From: Rhinolophus ferrumequinum
Lineage: Eukaryota > Chordata > Mammalia > Chiroptera > Rhinolophidae
Length of the DNA: 64,000 nucleotides
Direction of reading: 5' to 3'
NCBI RefSeq assembly: GCF_004115265.2
Contig: NW_022680356.1
Span: 186,001 to 250,000, forward strand
In this document: positions 55,801 to 64,000 of the stretch, one piece after another
Layout of the letters: the number at the start of each line of letters is the position of its first letter
Position numbering within the stretch: position 1 is the first letter of the stretch
Position numbers and translations under genes: made by a program
The notes under the pieces: model-generated
Database searches by the model: none
Seen by the model: the letters and a program-made list of their open reading frames with translations, nothing else
Told to the model about the DNA's origin: nothing

Positions 55801-58800
55801 CTCTGTCAAGAAAAGCCAGTGCTCCCCAGAGCTTGTCCAGGAGGCAGCGTGTGACCGGGGGCTGGGTGCTCCTTCTCCCTCCCCGGGCCCACCTGTAATG
55901 CCCTTTCTGGGACACACAGCTGTACATGTAGCTTCCAAGGCAGGTGTCAGCTGGCTCAAAAGTGGCCTGATGTCCAGAACCTCAGCTCTTTTGAAAATGC
56001 ATCTCCAAGGAAACATAACTTGAAATCGTCCTGGGCCAACACCTCTTAACAAGTATGCCGTGGGTGAGCTAGCTAGGCCCACACTGAGAAAACCAAGTGG
56101 GGACTGAGGAAAGTGTTTGGCTCACTAGAAAAAGATGGCCTTGGCCCATGTCTCTGGAGAGGAAAAGCTACGACTCAGGAATCTGAGCTATCTAAAGACT
56201 TAATCCTTCATTTCTAGCTTTTAGCTGAGCCTGACTCCAGAGACAGAATAAAGAAGGAATCTTTCTAACAGGACATAGGATTCCAGCAGTCATACCTCCT
56301 GCCCCCAAAATAACACGACACGATGGAAGATAACGTCAGGCCTGGGCAAGCCACTTAAACAGCGGGCTTCTGAAGGGCTTCCCACCACCTCTGCTTCCGC
56401 GTCAGACCCCCGCGGCAGCACCACATTGCTAGGTCAGGCCCTGGGTCACAGAGCAGTGCATTTCCCGACACCACACAGGCAGGACGCAAGTCGCCAGGTC
56501 CAAGTTGTACCTGTGCTCTGATCCTCAGTGCCGGGATTCAGAGTCAGCGAGGAAGACGCCCACCGGCCTCCCCACCCGGGCTCCCTCTTCTACAGAACTG
56601 CTCATATGCAGCCTGGGGTTCAGAGCCACCTGCTAAACCCAGTCTGTGAGCAAATGGCAGAAATAATGAAAAGAAATTTTGAATTGAGATTTAAACTAAA
56701 GTTATCATAATGTGAAAGACAACAGAATTTGTGTTACTTGAACTCAAAGGAACAAACAAAAAACCATTTCTAATTCACTGCACGTTCAACATTATCAGTG
56801 TGGTCCAGCCAATGTGGCTTCTGAGCCCCCGAAATGAGGCCAACGTGACTCAGGAAGTGAACTTTAAATTTAATTTAGTTTTAATTTTTGAAACGGAAGC
56901 ATTGTAAAATATTTTTCCATTCAGCACAACTTTGCTGCCTTGGTAGCATGACATTCCATTCGAACTACTGTGTGACCTGAGACAGTTTTGTTATGTCTCG
57001 GCGTGCATGTCAGGCACATGTATCGTTTCTAGTGTTACACATCAATACATCACTGTTACTCAGGGACAATAGATTGATTCAGTCCATGGGTGTTTTTTTC
57101 CCATGCACTGAAACATTATTGATTCAGTCCATGGGTGTTTTTTTCCCATGCACTGAAACATTATAATGTTTATTGCGCATAGAACACGAATAAAGTAAGA
57201 CATAATTAGTAACTAAATTATGTTTCTAGTTAAATAAGTATGGACACATTTTAAAATTTAAAACAAAGGCATACTACTGATGCAGAATTGAATCGGGACG
57301 CTGGAGCTAGAACTTCAACCAGAATAGGAAGGGGAAAAAAAGCACTAGACTTTGATACCCATTTGCCTTTCAACAGTCAAAAAAGAATAAATGATATTAG
57401 TGGCTGAAATCCAAATTAAACATTCAACCAAAAAATCTACATTTATAACTGGGTCTATGCTTGTAACTTTGGTCAGCTATAAAATGGCTTGGATTCTTAC
57501 ACAAAAAAGAAAACCATTTTAGATGGAAATGTGGGAAAATAATTTGAGGAAAAGACTAAAAAAAAAAAATTTTACAAAAAGTGAACAATCTTTCGTTAAG
57601 TCACTTTAGTTAAACAATTGCCCATAGAGTATAAAACAGTTCCCACAATGTTAAAGATTGATTCAAATTTTGAAATCTAATAAATATTTTTCTTTAGGTG
57701 AGTTGTGACATAAGAGATGCTGCCCAGTTAATACTTTGGGTATGTTTTGTCTCAAAGGATTTCCAAATATATATAAAAAACATTGTCAAATTGCAGCCTA
57801 AAAAATGTCAAACTCGCTGTGTAGATACGTTTTAGACCTTTACATTTGTCACAGAAGAATTTCACCTACATGTGAAAAATCAGTGTCTGTCATGACAGAT
57901 GGTACTGCAGCTAAGTTGGGTTAAAATTTAGACTTACTGGGATTTTAAAAGATGTTTCCTTTATTGCTTCATCCTACTGTCTGATATATATTGGAAACAT
58001 TTACACTCAGTTTGCTGAAGCCCATTCTATAGAAAGTGGCATGGATACAGTTGTTAAAATGGCTTAGTATACTCCTATACTTGCAAATGCTACAATGATT
58101 TGCATTTGACAGAACTGCTGCAAGGAACAGAAGACAAGGAATTTAATGATGCTGTGTTCTTTGCTTAGGATGGTCAGATGGAAGAGTTTTACCAAGATTT
58201 AATGTACAGTTAATTCCAAGTTTCCCTTGAAATCAAGGGAATGCTTGACAAATCATTAGTTTCATCTAATAATTCATTATTTCATTCAACAATCAAAGAT
58301 TAAAATGGCAGTGTAATTTACATTTTCTCACGTGTATCGACACTGCCACGAACAAGCTAATTTTAAAGCTCTAAGGAAGGGAGAAGCAGACCTTATTTAT
58401 GACCCACCCAGACATGTATGAGAATTGATGTTCCAACTTTATAATACACGCCAATGATAATGATTTTGCATATTTTTATAACATGACTTAATATGCAGAA
58501 GATTTTAATTGTAACAGACAGCAAATTGGCTATAAAAACAAAGGGAAAATTTGAAGAAAACTTGGTTGACACTGATATTTTCGGGTTTCTTTTCAATTTC
58601 TCCAATACTCTTTGGAATTCAATATTAATACTACCGGGTGGACACGAGAGTTGGTGAATTCACTTAACTTGGACGTGGTTTTGGAAATGATACGCTTTTG
58701 CTTCAAAGTCAATTCTTTTAATAAAATGAACCATGTGGATATTAAAGGAAAATGCTTTTTCACTATTTAAGTTGTTGAAAAGCTTTTACATATGTAGGAA

Positions 58801-61800
58801 CAACTTTGGTATATGAATCTACTTTTTTGACCATAAATGTTAATGAAATCTAAATACAGAGCAAGGGTTTGCAATGAAAGTCTAGTGTGTGCATTAAGAT
58901 GTGCTATAAATGTAAAATACACACCAGATTTTGAAGACTCAGAATGAAAAAAAAATTTTAAATGTATCATTAGTTGTTTTTATATTAATTGCATGTCAAA
59001 ATGATATTTTGATTCCTTGGTTAAATGAAACATATTATTAAAATAAATTGCATCTGTTTGTATTAATTTTGATGTGACTACTGGGGAACTTAAAGTCACA
59101 CGAGTGGCTAGCATTCCACTTCTGCGGGACAGCGTCGGCCGGCAGAATGACCTTCACGTGGACGCCCTCATTTCCTGTACAAAACCAAGACCAGTTTCGA
59201 CAGGAAGTCCCTTGCATCTGTGCCATTTCCTCAAAGCCCATTTTGAAAGGAATTACAAATGGAGGTTTGTTCCCATCTACGAGGGAGAAACGCTCACAAG
59301 AAGAAAAGAGCCTCCAACCAAAGCTGGAAGAACAGCCCTCAGTCTGGCCTCCAAGAACTTCTGACACTCGCTGAAGTGACAGCAGGAAGATGCCTGCTGC
59401 ACAGCACCCTCTGGGTGTCGCCCAATCACAACTGAGTTCATGCGTCCCGAGTACAGATTCAAATCATCCTGTCTTATCACTAACTGCTCTGGCCCTGGCA
59501 ATCTAGATGCCCTTTGTGAGCTTCCATTTAAGGTGGCATTTTTAACTCTCCAGAGTCCTTTTGAGCCATACAAAATTATAGGACAGAGACAAAATGAGAA
59601 AGGGAACCATCACCTCCTGGAATTACCACAGTCCCTGGCAGGACACCTGAGAGAATGAAGGACACTTGTGAGGATGAGAACAAGCCCAGCATGCATAAGT
59701 CAAGCCATCACAGACTATGTCACATGCCACCCAGGGGCAAAGAGCAGGCGTAATCACCACTGTCCCCACTTCCCAGGTGGGACACTGGGAGTCAAAATGG
59801 CGCTGTCCAAGGTTCCAGAGACTAGACACCGTCTCAGGCCTGGTCATGACTGCAGCCCTTAGTCACTCCACCTCATTACAGCTGCTAAATATGCAAATAT
59901 GTAGAACACAGTTCCTCCACAGTTACAGCATCCTCTGTTCCTACTTTTATAATTCTACCTTTATCTTTAGAGAAAAAAATCATACTAGAAAAAAGATTGA
60001 ATAAACGTTCTACAGATTTTTCTAAATGAATAATCTGCACCATGTCCTATGTCTGCTCCTAGTCCTGGCAAAAGACTCTTTTTCATCTAAACACGTAAGA
60101 AATGTATAACAGGAATACCTCAGATGCCTCGCTCTCCCTGAGGTGTAGCTGGCGACTCATGAAAACCTGCATGGGGAGAAATGGATACAAAGCTACTGGG
60201 GCCAGTGAGTTGGACAAAAAGTAGACATAGTCCTGTGAACACCCCACTTCATAAGTCTAGAGCTCAGAAAGAAATGTGAGTGGAGAAAGGGCAGGGGCAC
60301 TGAGCTGTCTTCCAGGGTCATCTAATGATCTGTTTGGCTGCACACCCATGATCACTAGTCACCATGGAAAGGACACCAGGGACCTGCTACAGCTCTGACT
60401 CAGGGGCCATACCCAACTTACCTACTGAACTGACAATAGCAGTCAGTGATGGCCAGTAATAACAAGAGCTCTCACTCTGTGTGAACTACCAGGCAGGCGT
60501 TATTCAAAGCCTTGACATGAATTAACTCAGAATCCTCACAACAACCCAGACGCAGTTACCATTATTATCCCCATTTCACGGAGAAGGAAACTGAGGCACA
60601 GAGTCCCACACTTCACTCACATCACCTTATTCAGTCCTCACAACCACCTGCGGGATGTGGTGGGGCTTAGTGGGATGAGGACACTTGCCTAAGCGAATCA
60701 GAGCAAGAACGGGGGCTGCAACCGTGCCACTGGTCGCGGACCTCAGTCACCGTAGCACACTGTTTTCACAACCCAACTTTGCAGAGAGGGGCAGTGTAGC
60801 AGATACTGTTATGCCCTGCCAGGTGTCCTTTCCGAGGGGACCCCAGCTGCTGTGACAGTGGCTGCCAAGGACTCATACACGCCCCTTCTTCAGGGACCAG
60901 CCCTGCCCAGAACACCAGACTCCAGAACACCCTGCAGCCAATGGCTGACACATTCCAGAATAAGGAACCCCGCTCCCCAATGCATCACTTACATAGGAAA
61001 TGCACCCCTTGGCCCTGCCTTTGGGAGCCTCTGGAGGCTTCATCAAGCGCTAGAGTCCAGACTGCAATCAAAGCAACTTAGAGAAGCCTCCAGAAGGAGC
61101 ATGTGTTGGCTTTTAAGTGAAAGTACATTTGCCCTTTCAAAAAATAACCCACATTTTTCCTGAAGTGTTTCATAGTGAAAGTTAACACCATTTGTGTGAG
61201 AACTCAAGAACAGGTTTTAAGGAACACTTACTTCACCAGAGAGGCTTTGCGGCACAGTTTGTCAGCCCCCCGGTAGTAATTCACCAACTGCAGCAGCCCA
61301 GGCTCGTGACCTGTGAAGGAAAGGGGGGGTCAAGGAGGGTACCAGGATGGGTCAGCACCCTGTGCAGTGGAGGGAACAGCTGTGTCACACCCACCTCTCT
61401 CTCCCTTTCAGGACTCGCGGTTATTCTATCCCCACATAGTAGCCCGAGAGCAGGTATTATAATGTCAACATCATAGGGCTGCCTGCCCACTGCAAGCCCA
61501 CTGCCGCCATTGTTTTTTCTTCTTAGGGTGGAGGGGCACTTTCTATTTCACCTCTCTGGGTCCCCATCGCACCCCTCCTTGGATTAACACACAGGGACTT
61601 ATGTGTGACCTCTGTACAGGAAGGACTCCAGCCATCCCACTCCTGACCTCTCTCTTTACCTCCCTCACCTTGCTCCCTACATCCCTCAGGGAGGCCAGAG
61701 AACTGCCGCTCCTCTTCTCCAGCACGTCTGCCTCTGCGGACTTCCAAGGGAGGCACCAAGGGAGGCACCAGAAGGTGAAGGAAGGCCGCGGAGAGACCAC

Positions 61801-64000
61801 GTCTATAAAATCTGAAGCCTGAGGACTTGCTGCTGTGCATCAGTCCACAGGAACACTCATTTTCAATAGACCTTATTGCGTATCCCTCCTCCATGAAATT
61901 AGAGTGGAAGGGATACAAGTAAAACAAAAGCCTCTACTTTTGTTTCAAATCCTAACAAAATGCATTGCATTTCCAGCAATAAGAACAAAAGTTAAACCAA
62001 GCAAAGGGAGTCTGAGTTGAAGTTGCTAGAGGTAAGAATAACTGATCAGAAAACAGCATCCAAACGAAAAGTTTCAGGCATCACTGGGCTCCCACCGGCT
62101 TCCCGGCTTCCACCTGGACCTACCTTCTCCCAGGGACCCCAACAACCCAAGCCTCTACCTCATTTCTCCTTGGGGCCCATGTTGTGCACTTTCAGAGAAA
62201 GGAAAAGATCCCCATAGTGCAGGCAAAAAACCATTCTGCTTGTGGGGTGCCCTTTCCTCTCCCACAAACACCAACTCTGCTGCCTTTGTGGGGCCTGTGT
62301 AGGATTTGAGCCCTCTGGGTGGCTTCTGTTCCTTCTCCTGGGGCCTGAGCCATGCACCCCGCTCCAGCCCCGGCAGAGCCACCTTTCTATTCTTAATATT
62401 AGGATTCCAGCTGAGCTTTTCTGGCTGGGCACGGCCCAGGGCGAAGAGGCACGAAGTCAGTCAGGCGCAGAAGTGCACAGAGCCAGGAGGAAAGACCCGT
62501 TCCCAACTGCCAGCACATTTTCTTCTGCTTTGAGGGCCGGTGTTCCCTTTGCTGAGAGCTTCTTGGGGACACGGTTAACAAAAGGGGATCTGTATGCACA
62601 TTCCCCACATTCCAAGACTTCTGGGTTGGAACGAGCCCTTCCAAGGAATCCCCATCACACACCATAAACCAGTATAAGAATAAAAGTTGTCCGTGGTACC
62701 CAGCGTTCCAAAGAAAAAGTTTCAGTAGGGCTTCGAGGTCACACCCAATGTCTCCAAACCAGCACGATTGCACTGCCCCCCGCCAAAGCTCTGTGTAAGC
62801 TCGCTGCAGCCAGTCGCTTCCAAAAGGCCTGTCTCCAGTCTCTGCCCCTTCACCCTCCCCACTTCTGACCACACCTATTTCTAGAAACTGTCTCCTTCCC
62901 TGGACTCAGAACACTACTCGGTGTGGCTGCCGTCCAAGGCAGTGATAGCTTTTCCTCGTTACCGTTTCCCCCCTGGGTCTTTGGCCCCCCTCCGGGGAGA
63001 CTGTGTTAGGGAACGTGGCTCCCCGGGCAGAGGCTGCGCCTCCGGCGGTTGTGCAGTGAGGAGGGGCCCCGAGGCCGCACTCAGCCAGTGCAGGATGAGT
63101 TGAAGCATCTGCACCACTTCTAGATTACGTCACCCGAAGAGGAGCGCGGGTGGTCCGCCCCTCCCCGCCAGGAGGCAGTGTGTACCGGGTGGTGCCGAGC
63201 CTGCTCCACCTGGTGAACGAAACCCGGCAGAGCGCGAACCCAGCGTTCCTAAAATCTGCACTCAAAGCCCCATGGTGACCCCACGTTCTTCCGTGAGGCT
63301 AAGGAACATCTGAAAACAGACACCCCCACCCCCCTTCCTGGGGCTGCCTCCTAAAGCTCCTGCGTTGGGAATCCAGAGCCTTTCCCAAATGCACTGGCAG
63401 TTTATCTGAGCTCTCAAGGAGCTGAGTCCTCAGGCTTTTCACACAAGTGCCCCTCCCGCGCCCACATCAGGCCGGGTGCAAGCCTCCAGCTGGATGTCAC
63501 CCGGCTCTGCCGCAGACTTGCCCCATGGGGGCGTCGGCTCTGGGATGGGGGTGAGCGCGGCCAGGGGAGGGGCGTCGGCCCGGGGATGGGGGAGTCAGCC
63601 CCGCAGTGCAGGGGCGTGGAGCCTGGGCATGGGGGCGCGTCGGGCCCCGGGATGGGGGCGCGTGGCCGGGGGCACGGGGAGCACGCGGTCAACGCCACTC
63701 ATGCTGCAGGACAGGCCATTGTCGGGGTGGCAGCGCCGTGACTCGGGCCTGAATCCGAGATTCCGGAGATGTGAAGCGTTAAGACCTTTAGAGATCTGTG
63801 TTTTTCTGGGGAGGGGCGGCGCGGGGGAGATCTGTGGCCTTAAAACAAAAGCGCTGGTTTCAACGGGCCGTGGGGGGCAGGGACAGGAACGGGGGAGCTC
63901 ACCCAGTCTCCCGAAGGGCAGCCGGTTCCGCTCCCCCAGCATCAGGTTGAACCTGGGGTTGTCCCGCCGCAGCCTCTTCCAGTGGCCAGAGGCAACCAGC
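43706..64000 (-). CDS. TTL: TTL, tubulin tyrosine ligase (7 coding exons; 5' end outside the window)
   Basis: Exons at 64000-63903 (cut by the window edge), 61310-61232, 55751-55519, 52243-52108, 51272-51003, 46583-46440 and 43820-43706 join in phase to residues 21-377, the human C-terminal end. TTL is a cytosolic ATP-grasp enzyme that re-adds tyrosine to the C-terminal glutamate of detyrosinated alpha-tubulin. Residues known or thought to act in ATP and metal binding are visible: Lys150, Lys198, Asp200, Arg202, Arg222, Asp318, Glu331 and Asn333 (the last two in IEVNGAPA). No frameshift or stop interrupts the exons. The first 20 residues lie beyond base 64000. The order TTL, POLR1B, CHCHD5, all in the same direction, matches human chromosome 2. 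Confidence 0.97.
44155..44400 (+). mobile_element. L2 LINE fragment
   Basis: GACAGCTAAGCTGAGACCTG, GAAGTCAGGCCAAGAATGG, AGGAGCCAGGCCATGGCCAG and TATGGACTCTATCCAGAGG follow L2 3'-half order (ending like the 'mature number of cells' region of known L2 copies). In TTL intron 6. Confidence 0.6.
44400..46439. other. TTL intron 6, remainder
   Basis: No gene recognised. Parts of 45640-46170 have the look of decayed L2, but I cannot support a call. Confidence 0.35.
46440..46583 (-). CDS. TTL: TTL exon 6, catalytic Glu/Asn
   Basis: 144 bases: completes Arg292, residues 293-339, two bases of Gln340. Acceptor CTGCAG|GAGC, donor GCTCA|GTAAGCG. Carries [11 protein letters not shown] (Asp318) and [12 protein letters not shown] (Glu331, Asn333), the metal-ligand strand of ATP-grasp ligases. 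Arg292-Ser293 and Ser296 differ from human Asn-Cys-Leu-Leu at this point as I recall it. Confidence 0.96.
46584..47980. other. TTL intron 5, right-hand repeat-poor part
   Basis: AT-rich intronic DNA with no recognised gene or named repeat. Confidence 0.35.
48390..48620 (-). mobile_element. LINE-like antisense fragment within the old L1 cluster
   Basis: GAATGGAATCAATCTATATC and CCACTATTTTGAATTGCGTG break the A-rich sense LINE text, suggesting a separate antisense fragment. Low confidence. Confidence 0.3.
49141..49380. repeat. GATA/GACA microsatellite
   Basis: Imperfect (GATA)n, (TATA)n, (GAGA)n, (GACA)n and (GGCA)n tracts over about 240 bases, such as GACAGACAGATAGATAGATA. In TTL intron 5. 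Confidence 0.85.
49656..49720 (+). repeat. Short tandem repeat (AGAACAGAAT)n
   Basis: Ten- and five-base units AGAAC/AGAAT are repeated about a dozen times inside old L1 ORF2, apparently grown from the local L1 sequence. Confidence 0.85.
50378..50531. mobile_element. Palindromic MITE in TTL intron 5
   Basis: 154 bases with long inverted arms: CCATGTTTCCC(T/A)GAAAATA and then TTTTGGAGCAAAAATTAATC on one arm are matched by their reverse complements on the other with about three mismatches and a ten-base gap. TA follows the right end; the left has TC. A non-autonomous DNA element with no coding capacity; superfamily uncertain (Tc1/mariner-type TA target is possible). The transcript would fold as a near-perfect hairpin. 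Confidence 0.75.
51003..51272 (-). CDS. TTL: TTL exon 5
   Basis: 270 bases: completes Arg202, residues 203-291, two bases of Arg292. Acceptor TTGCAG|GAGCTG, donor ATAAG|GTAACTT. Includes [13 protein letters not shown] (Arg222) and [17 protein letters not shown], the substrate-contacting region. Confidence 0.97.
51273..52107. other. TTL intron 4, no gene recognised
   Basis: Middle part (51500-51960) has the look of a decayed interspersed repeat, but no family is assigned. Confidence 0.35.
52108..52243 (-). CDS. TTL: TTL exon 4
   Basis: 136 bases: completes Gly157, residues 158-201, two bases of Arg202. Acceptor CCCTAG|GGGAAG, donor ATTCG|GTGAGTT. Contains EGILISSEA, the adenine-side strand, and PGHRKFDIR with Lys198, Asp200 and Arg202. 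Confidence 0.96.
52244..53380. other. TTL intron 3, right part
   Basis: No gene. A TTCATTCATTCACTCACTCA stretch near 52945 followed by CTGGGTGCCAGGTGCTGTCC (about 52940-53000) looks like an antisense L2/MIR end. Confidence 0.35.
53442..54210. mobile_element. Inverted pair of LTR-like repeats
   Basis: Copy A (+, from 53442 to about 53675) starts TGTGGGGACAGAG and runs through GCAGTTTCCAGGCTCTC and GTTGGCAGAGAAGCAGA. Copy B is the same repeat in reverse (from 54107 back to about 53676), so their ends meet near 53675. A further + piece (54108-54210) abuts the outer end of B. On the minus strand B has a TATA-like CATATAAGAAC and ends in TCTGTCCCCAC. These traits suggest an LTR fossil, but no viral gene is present and the family is not named. 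It looks broken and rearranged. Confidence 0.45.
54640..54990 (+). mobile_element. Third LTR-like copy
   Basis: Starts TGTGGGGACAGAGCCAGGAG as copy A and continues through short internal tandem phrases (GGCCATCAGCTGTGGCTAGT) to CCTTTTTGGCCTCACCATGT and ATGTGGGGAGCAGG. Same family as the pair at 53.4-54.2 kb. A solitary fossil. Confidence 0.45.
55060..55400 (+). mobile_element. L2 LINE fragment
   Basis: GTGGAAATGGCAAGAAAAAG, TTTTGCAGGTAGAGCTGATG, GTGTGAGTTTCAAATGCCTG, GGTCTGGAGCTTACAGGGAA and GACATCATCGGTATGGAAGT follow the L2 sense order. In TTL intron 3. Confidence 0.65.
55519..55751 (-). CDS. TTL: TTL exon 3, ATP-grasp entry
   Basis: 233 bases: completes Lys79, residues 80-156, one base of Gly157. 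Acceptor TGCCAG|GCTAATC, donor CAAAG|GTGAGTT. Contains [13 protein letters not shown] and the nucleotide-binding segment [11 protein letters not shown] with Lys150. Confidence 0.97.
55760..56795. other. TTL intron 2, right part, no gene recognised
   Basis: No gene or named repeat recognised between exon 3 and the hAT element. Confidence 0.35.
57073..57162 (+). repeat. Perfect 45-bp tandem duplication
   Basis: Two identical copies of a 45-base unit beginning ATTGATTCAGTCCATGGG and containing the small palindrome CATGGG...CCCATG around a T run. The perfect identity inside an otherwise decayed hAT element means that the duplication is recent. Confidence 0.93.
57690..58960 (+). pseudogene. hAT transposase remnant (GTF2IRD2/ZBED-like)
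   Basis: From 57698 the translation reads [20 protein letters not shown], then [13 protein letters not shown], then [12 protein letters not shown] near 57885, the DDE-fold region with the TDG motif. At the 3' end 58797-58950 gives [17 protein letters not shown], then [18 protein letters not shown] and VKYTPDFED, the hAT C-terminal dimerisation region. These resemble transposase-derived proteins such as GTF2IRD2 and ZBED family members. Numerous stops and at least one frame change make it a pseudogene. The N-terminal zinc finger is not readable. Confidence 0.75.
59136..60474. other. TTL intron 2, middle part, no gene recognised
   Basis: Short frames only; no named repeat recognised with confidence. 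Confidence 0.35.
60475..60720 (-). mobile_element. MIR SINE(s), antisense
   Basis: ATGAATTAACTCAGAATCC, CTCACAACAACCCAGACGC, CCATTATTATCCCCATTTCA and GAAGGAAACTGAGGCACAGA are the antisense MIR core. A second weaker block (TTCAGTCCTCACAACCACCT) follows, perhaps another copy. Confidence 0.7.
61232..61310 (-). CDS. TTL: TTL exon 2
   Basis: 79 bases: completes Gly53, codes 54-78 ([20 protein letters not shown]...) and leaves two bases of Lys79. Acceptor TTCACAG|GTCAC, donor GTGAA|GTAAGTG. Confidence 0.95.
61311..63526. other. TTL intron 1, no gene recognised
   Basis: Average-composition intron becoming CpG-rich from about 62950. ATTACGTCACCCG near 63124 has a CRE-like core. No repeat named. Confidence 0.35.
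63527..63680 (+). repeat. GC-rich minisatellite next to TTL exon 1
   Basis: Imperfect units built on GGGGCGTCGGCC and GGGATGGGGGCGCG recur about five to six times over 150 bases within the TTL 5' CpG island. G-rich on the + strand, so it could form G-quadruplexes. Confidence 0.75.
63903..64000 (-). CDS. TTL: TTL exon 1 (partial, cut at window edge)
   Basis: Encodes residues 21-52 plus one base of Gly53, from [11 protein letters not shown] to LPFGRL, ending at donor CTGG|GTGAGC. The start codon is not in the window. Surrounding DNA is CpG-rich. Confidence 0.95.

Larger units (their letters stand above)
56796..59135 (+). mobile_element. Ancient autonomous-type hAT transposon in TTL intron 2
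   Basis: About 2.3 kb of AT-rich DNA. The left end (CAGTGTGGTCCAGCCAATGT, then AACTTTAAATTTAATTTAG) and the right end (GGCTAGCATTCCACTTCTGC, GGGACAGCG) match both ends of a common mammalian non-autonomous hAT family, recalled as CAGTGCTGTCCAATAGAA termini. Between them the + strand translates, in pieces, to hAT transposase text. The element is old: many stops and frame changes. No 8-bp target duplication is recognisable. It also holds a 45-bp tandem duplication at 57073-57162. Confidence 0.75.
62950..64000. other. CpG-rich 5' region of TTL
   Basis: High CG density from about 62950 to the window edge, covering exon 1 and the start of intron 1. The promoter itself is beyond base 64000. Confidence 0.6.

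Overview
The window is a stretch of mammalian chromosome. It has intron-containing protein genes with canonical GT/AG junctions, CpG-rich 5' ends and many LINE, SINE, LTR and DNA-transposon copies. The tRNA-derived SINEs have an A box like TGGCTCAGTTGG, a B box GGTTCGATTCC and a tail beginning GTGAGCTGCGCCCTCCACAAC. They resemble SINEs I associate with horseshoe and leaf-nosed bats, so a bat (Yinpterochiroptera) is my inference rather than a proven identity.

Three genes lie in a row on the minus strand, in the order and orientation I know for human 2q14.1: TTL (tubulin tyrosine ligase, 64000 to 43706, 5' end cut by the window edge), POLR1B (second-largest subunit of RNA polymerase I, 36555 to 12166) and CHCHD5 (twin CX9C mitochondrial protein, 7071 to 5579). 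I placed every coding exon by matching to protein families recalled from memory and by checking splice sites and codon phase. POLR1B has 15 coding exons and sums to 1135 codons, TTL has seven in the window (residues 21 to 377), and CHCHD5 has four (about 111 residues). The genes have unrelated jobs (rRNA transcription, tubulin retyrosination, intermembrane-space CHCH protein); their adjacency is ordinary synteny, not an operon.

Layout: 1-5.4 kb is intergenic with old repeats. CHCHD5 spans 5.5-7.1 kb, with a GC-rich promoter at 7.1-7.5 kb holding a roughly 39-bp array of YY1-like and ETS-like motifs. From 7.5 to 12.1 kb there are an LTR fossil, LINE pieces and a SINE. POLR1B spans 12.2-36.6 kb; its intron 12 carries a nearly full-length L1 (15775-22160) with a perfect 16-bp target duplication, inserted into an older LINE. 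From 36.7 to 43.7 kb there are an antisense L1 with a small nested L1, and the probable TTL 3' region. TTL spans 43.7-64 kb; its introns hold L2 copies, an old L1, a hairpin MITE, a GATA/GACA microsatellite, a composite of inverted LTR-like repeats and an ancient hAT transposon with readable transposase remnants.

I found no previously undescribed gene system. The items most worth a second look are the CHCHD5 promoter array, the CHCHD5 start codon split by an intron, the complete ancient hAT element in TTL intron 2, and the inverted repeat composite in TTL intron 3.
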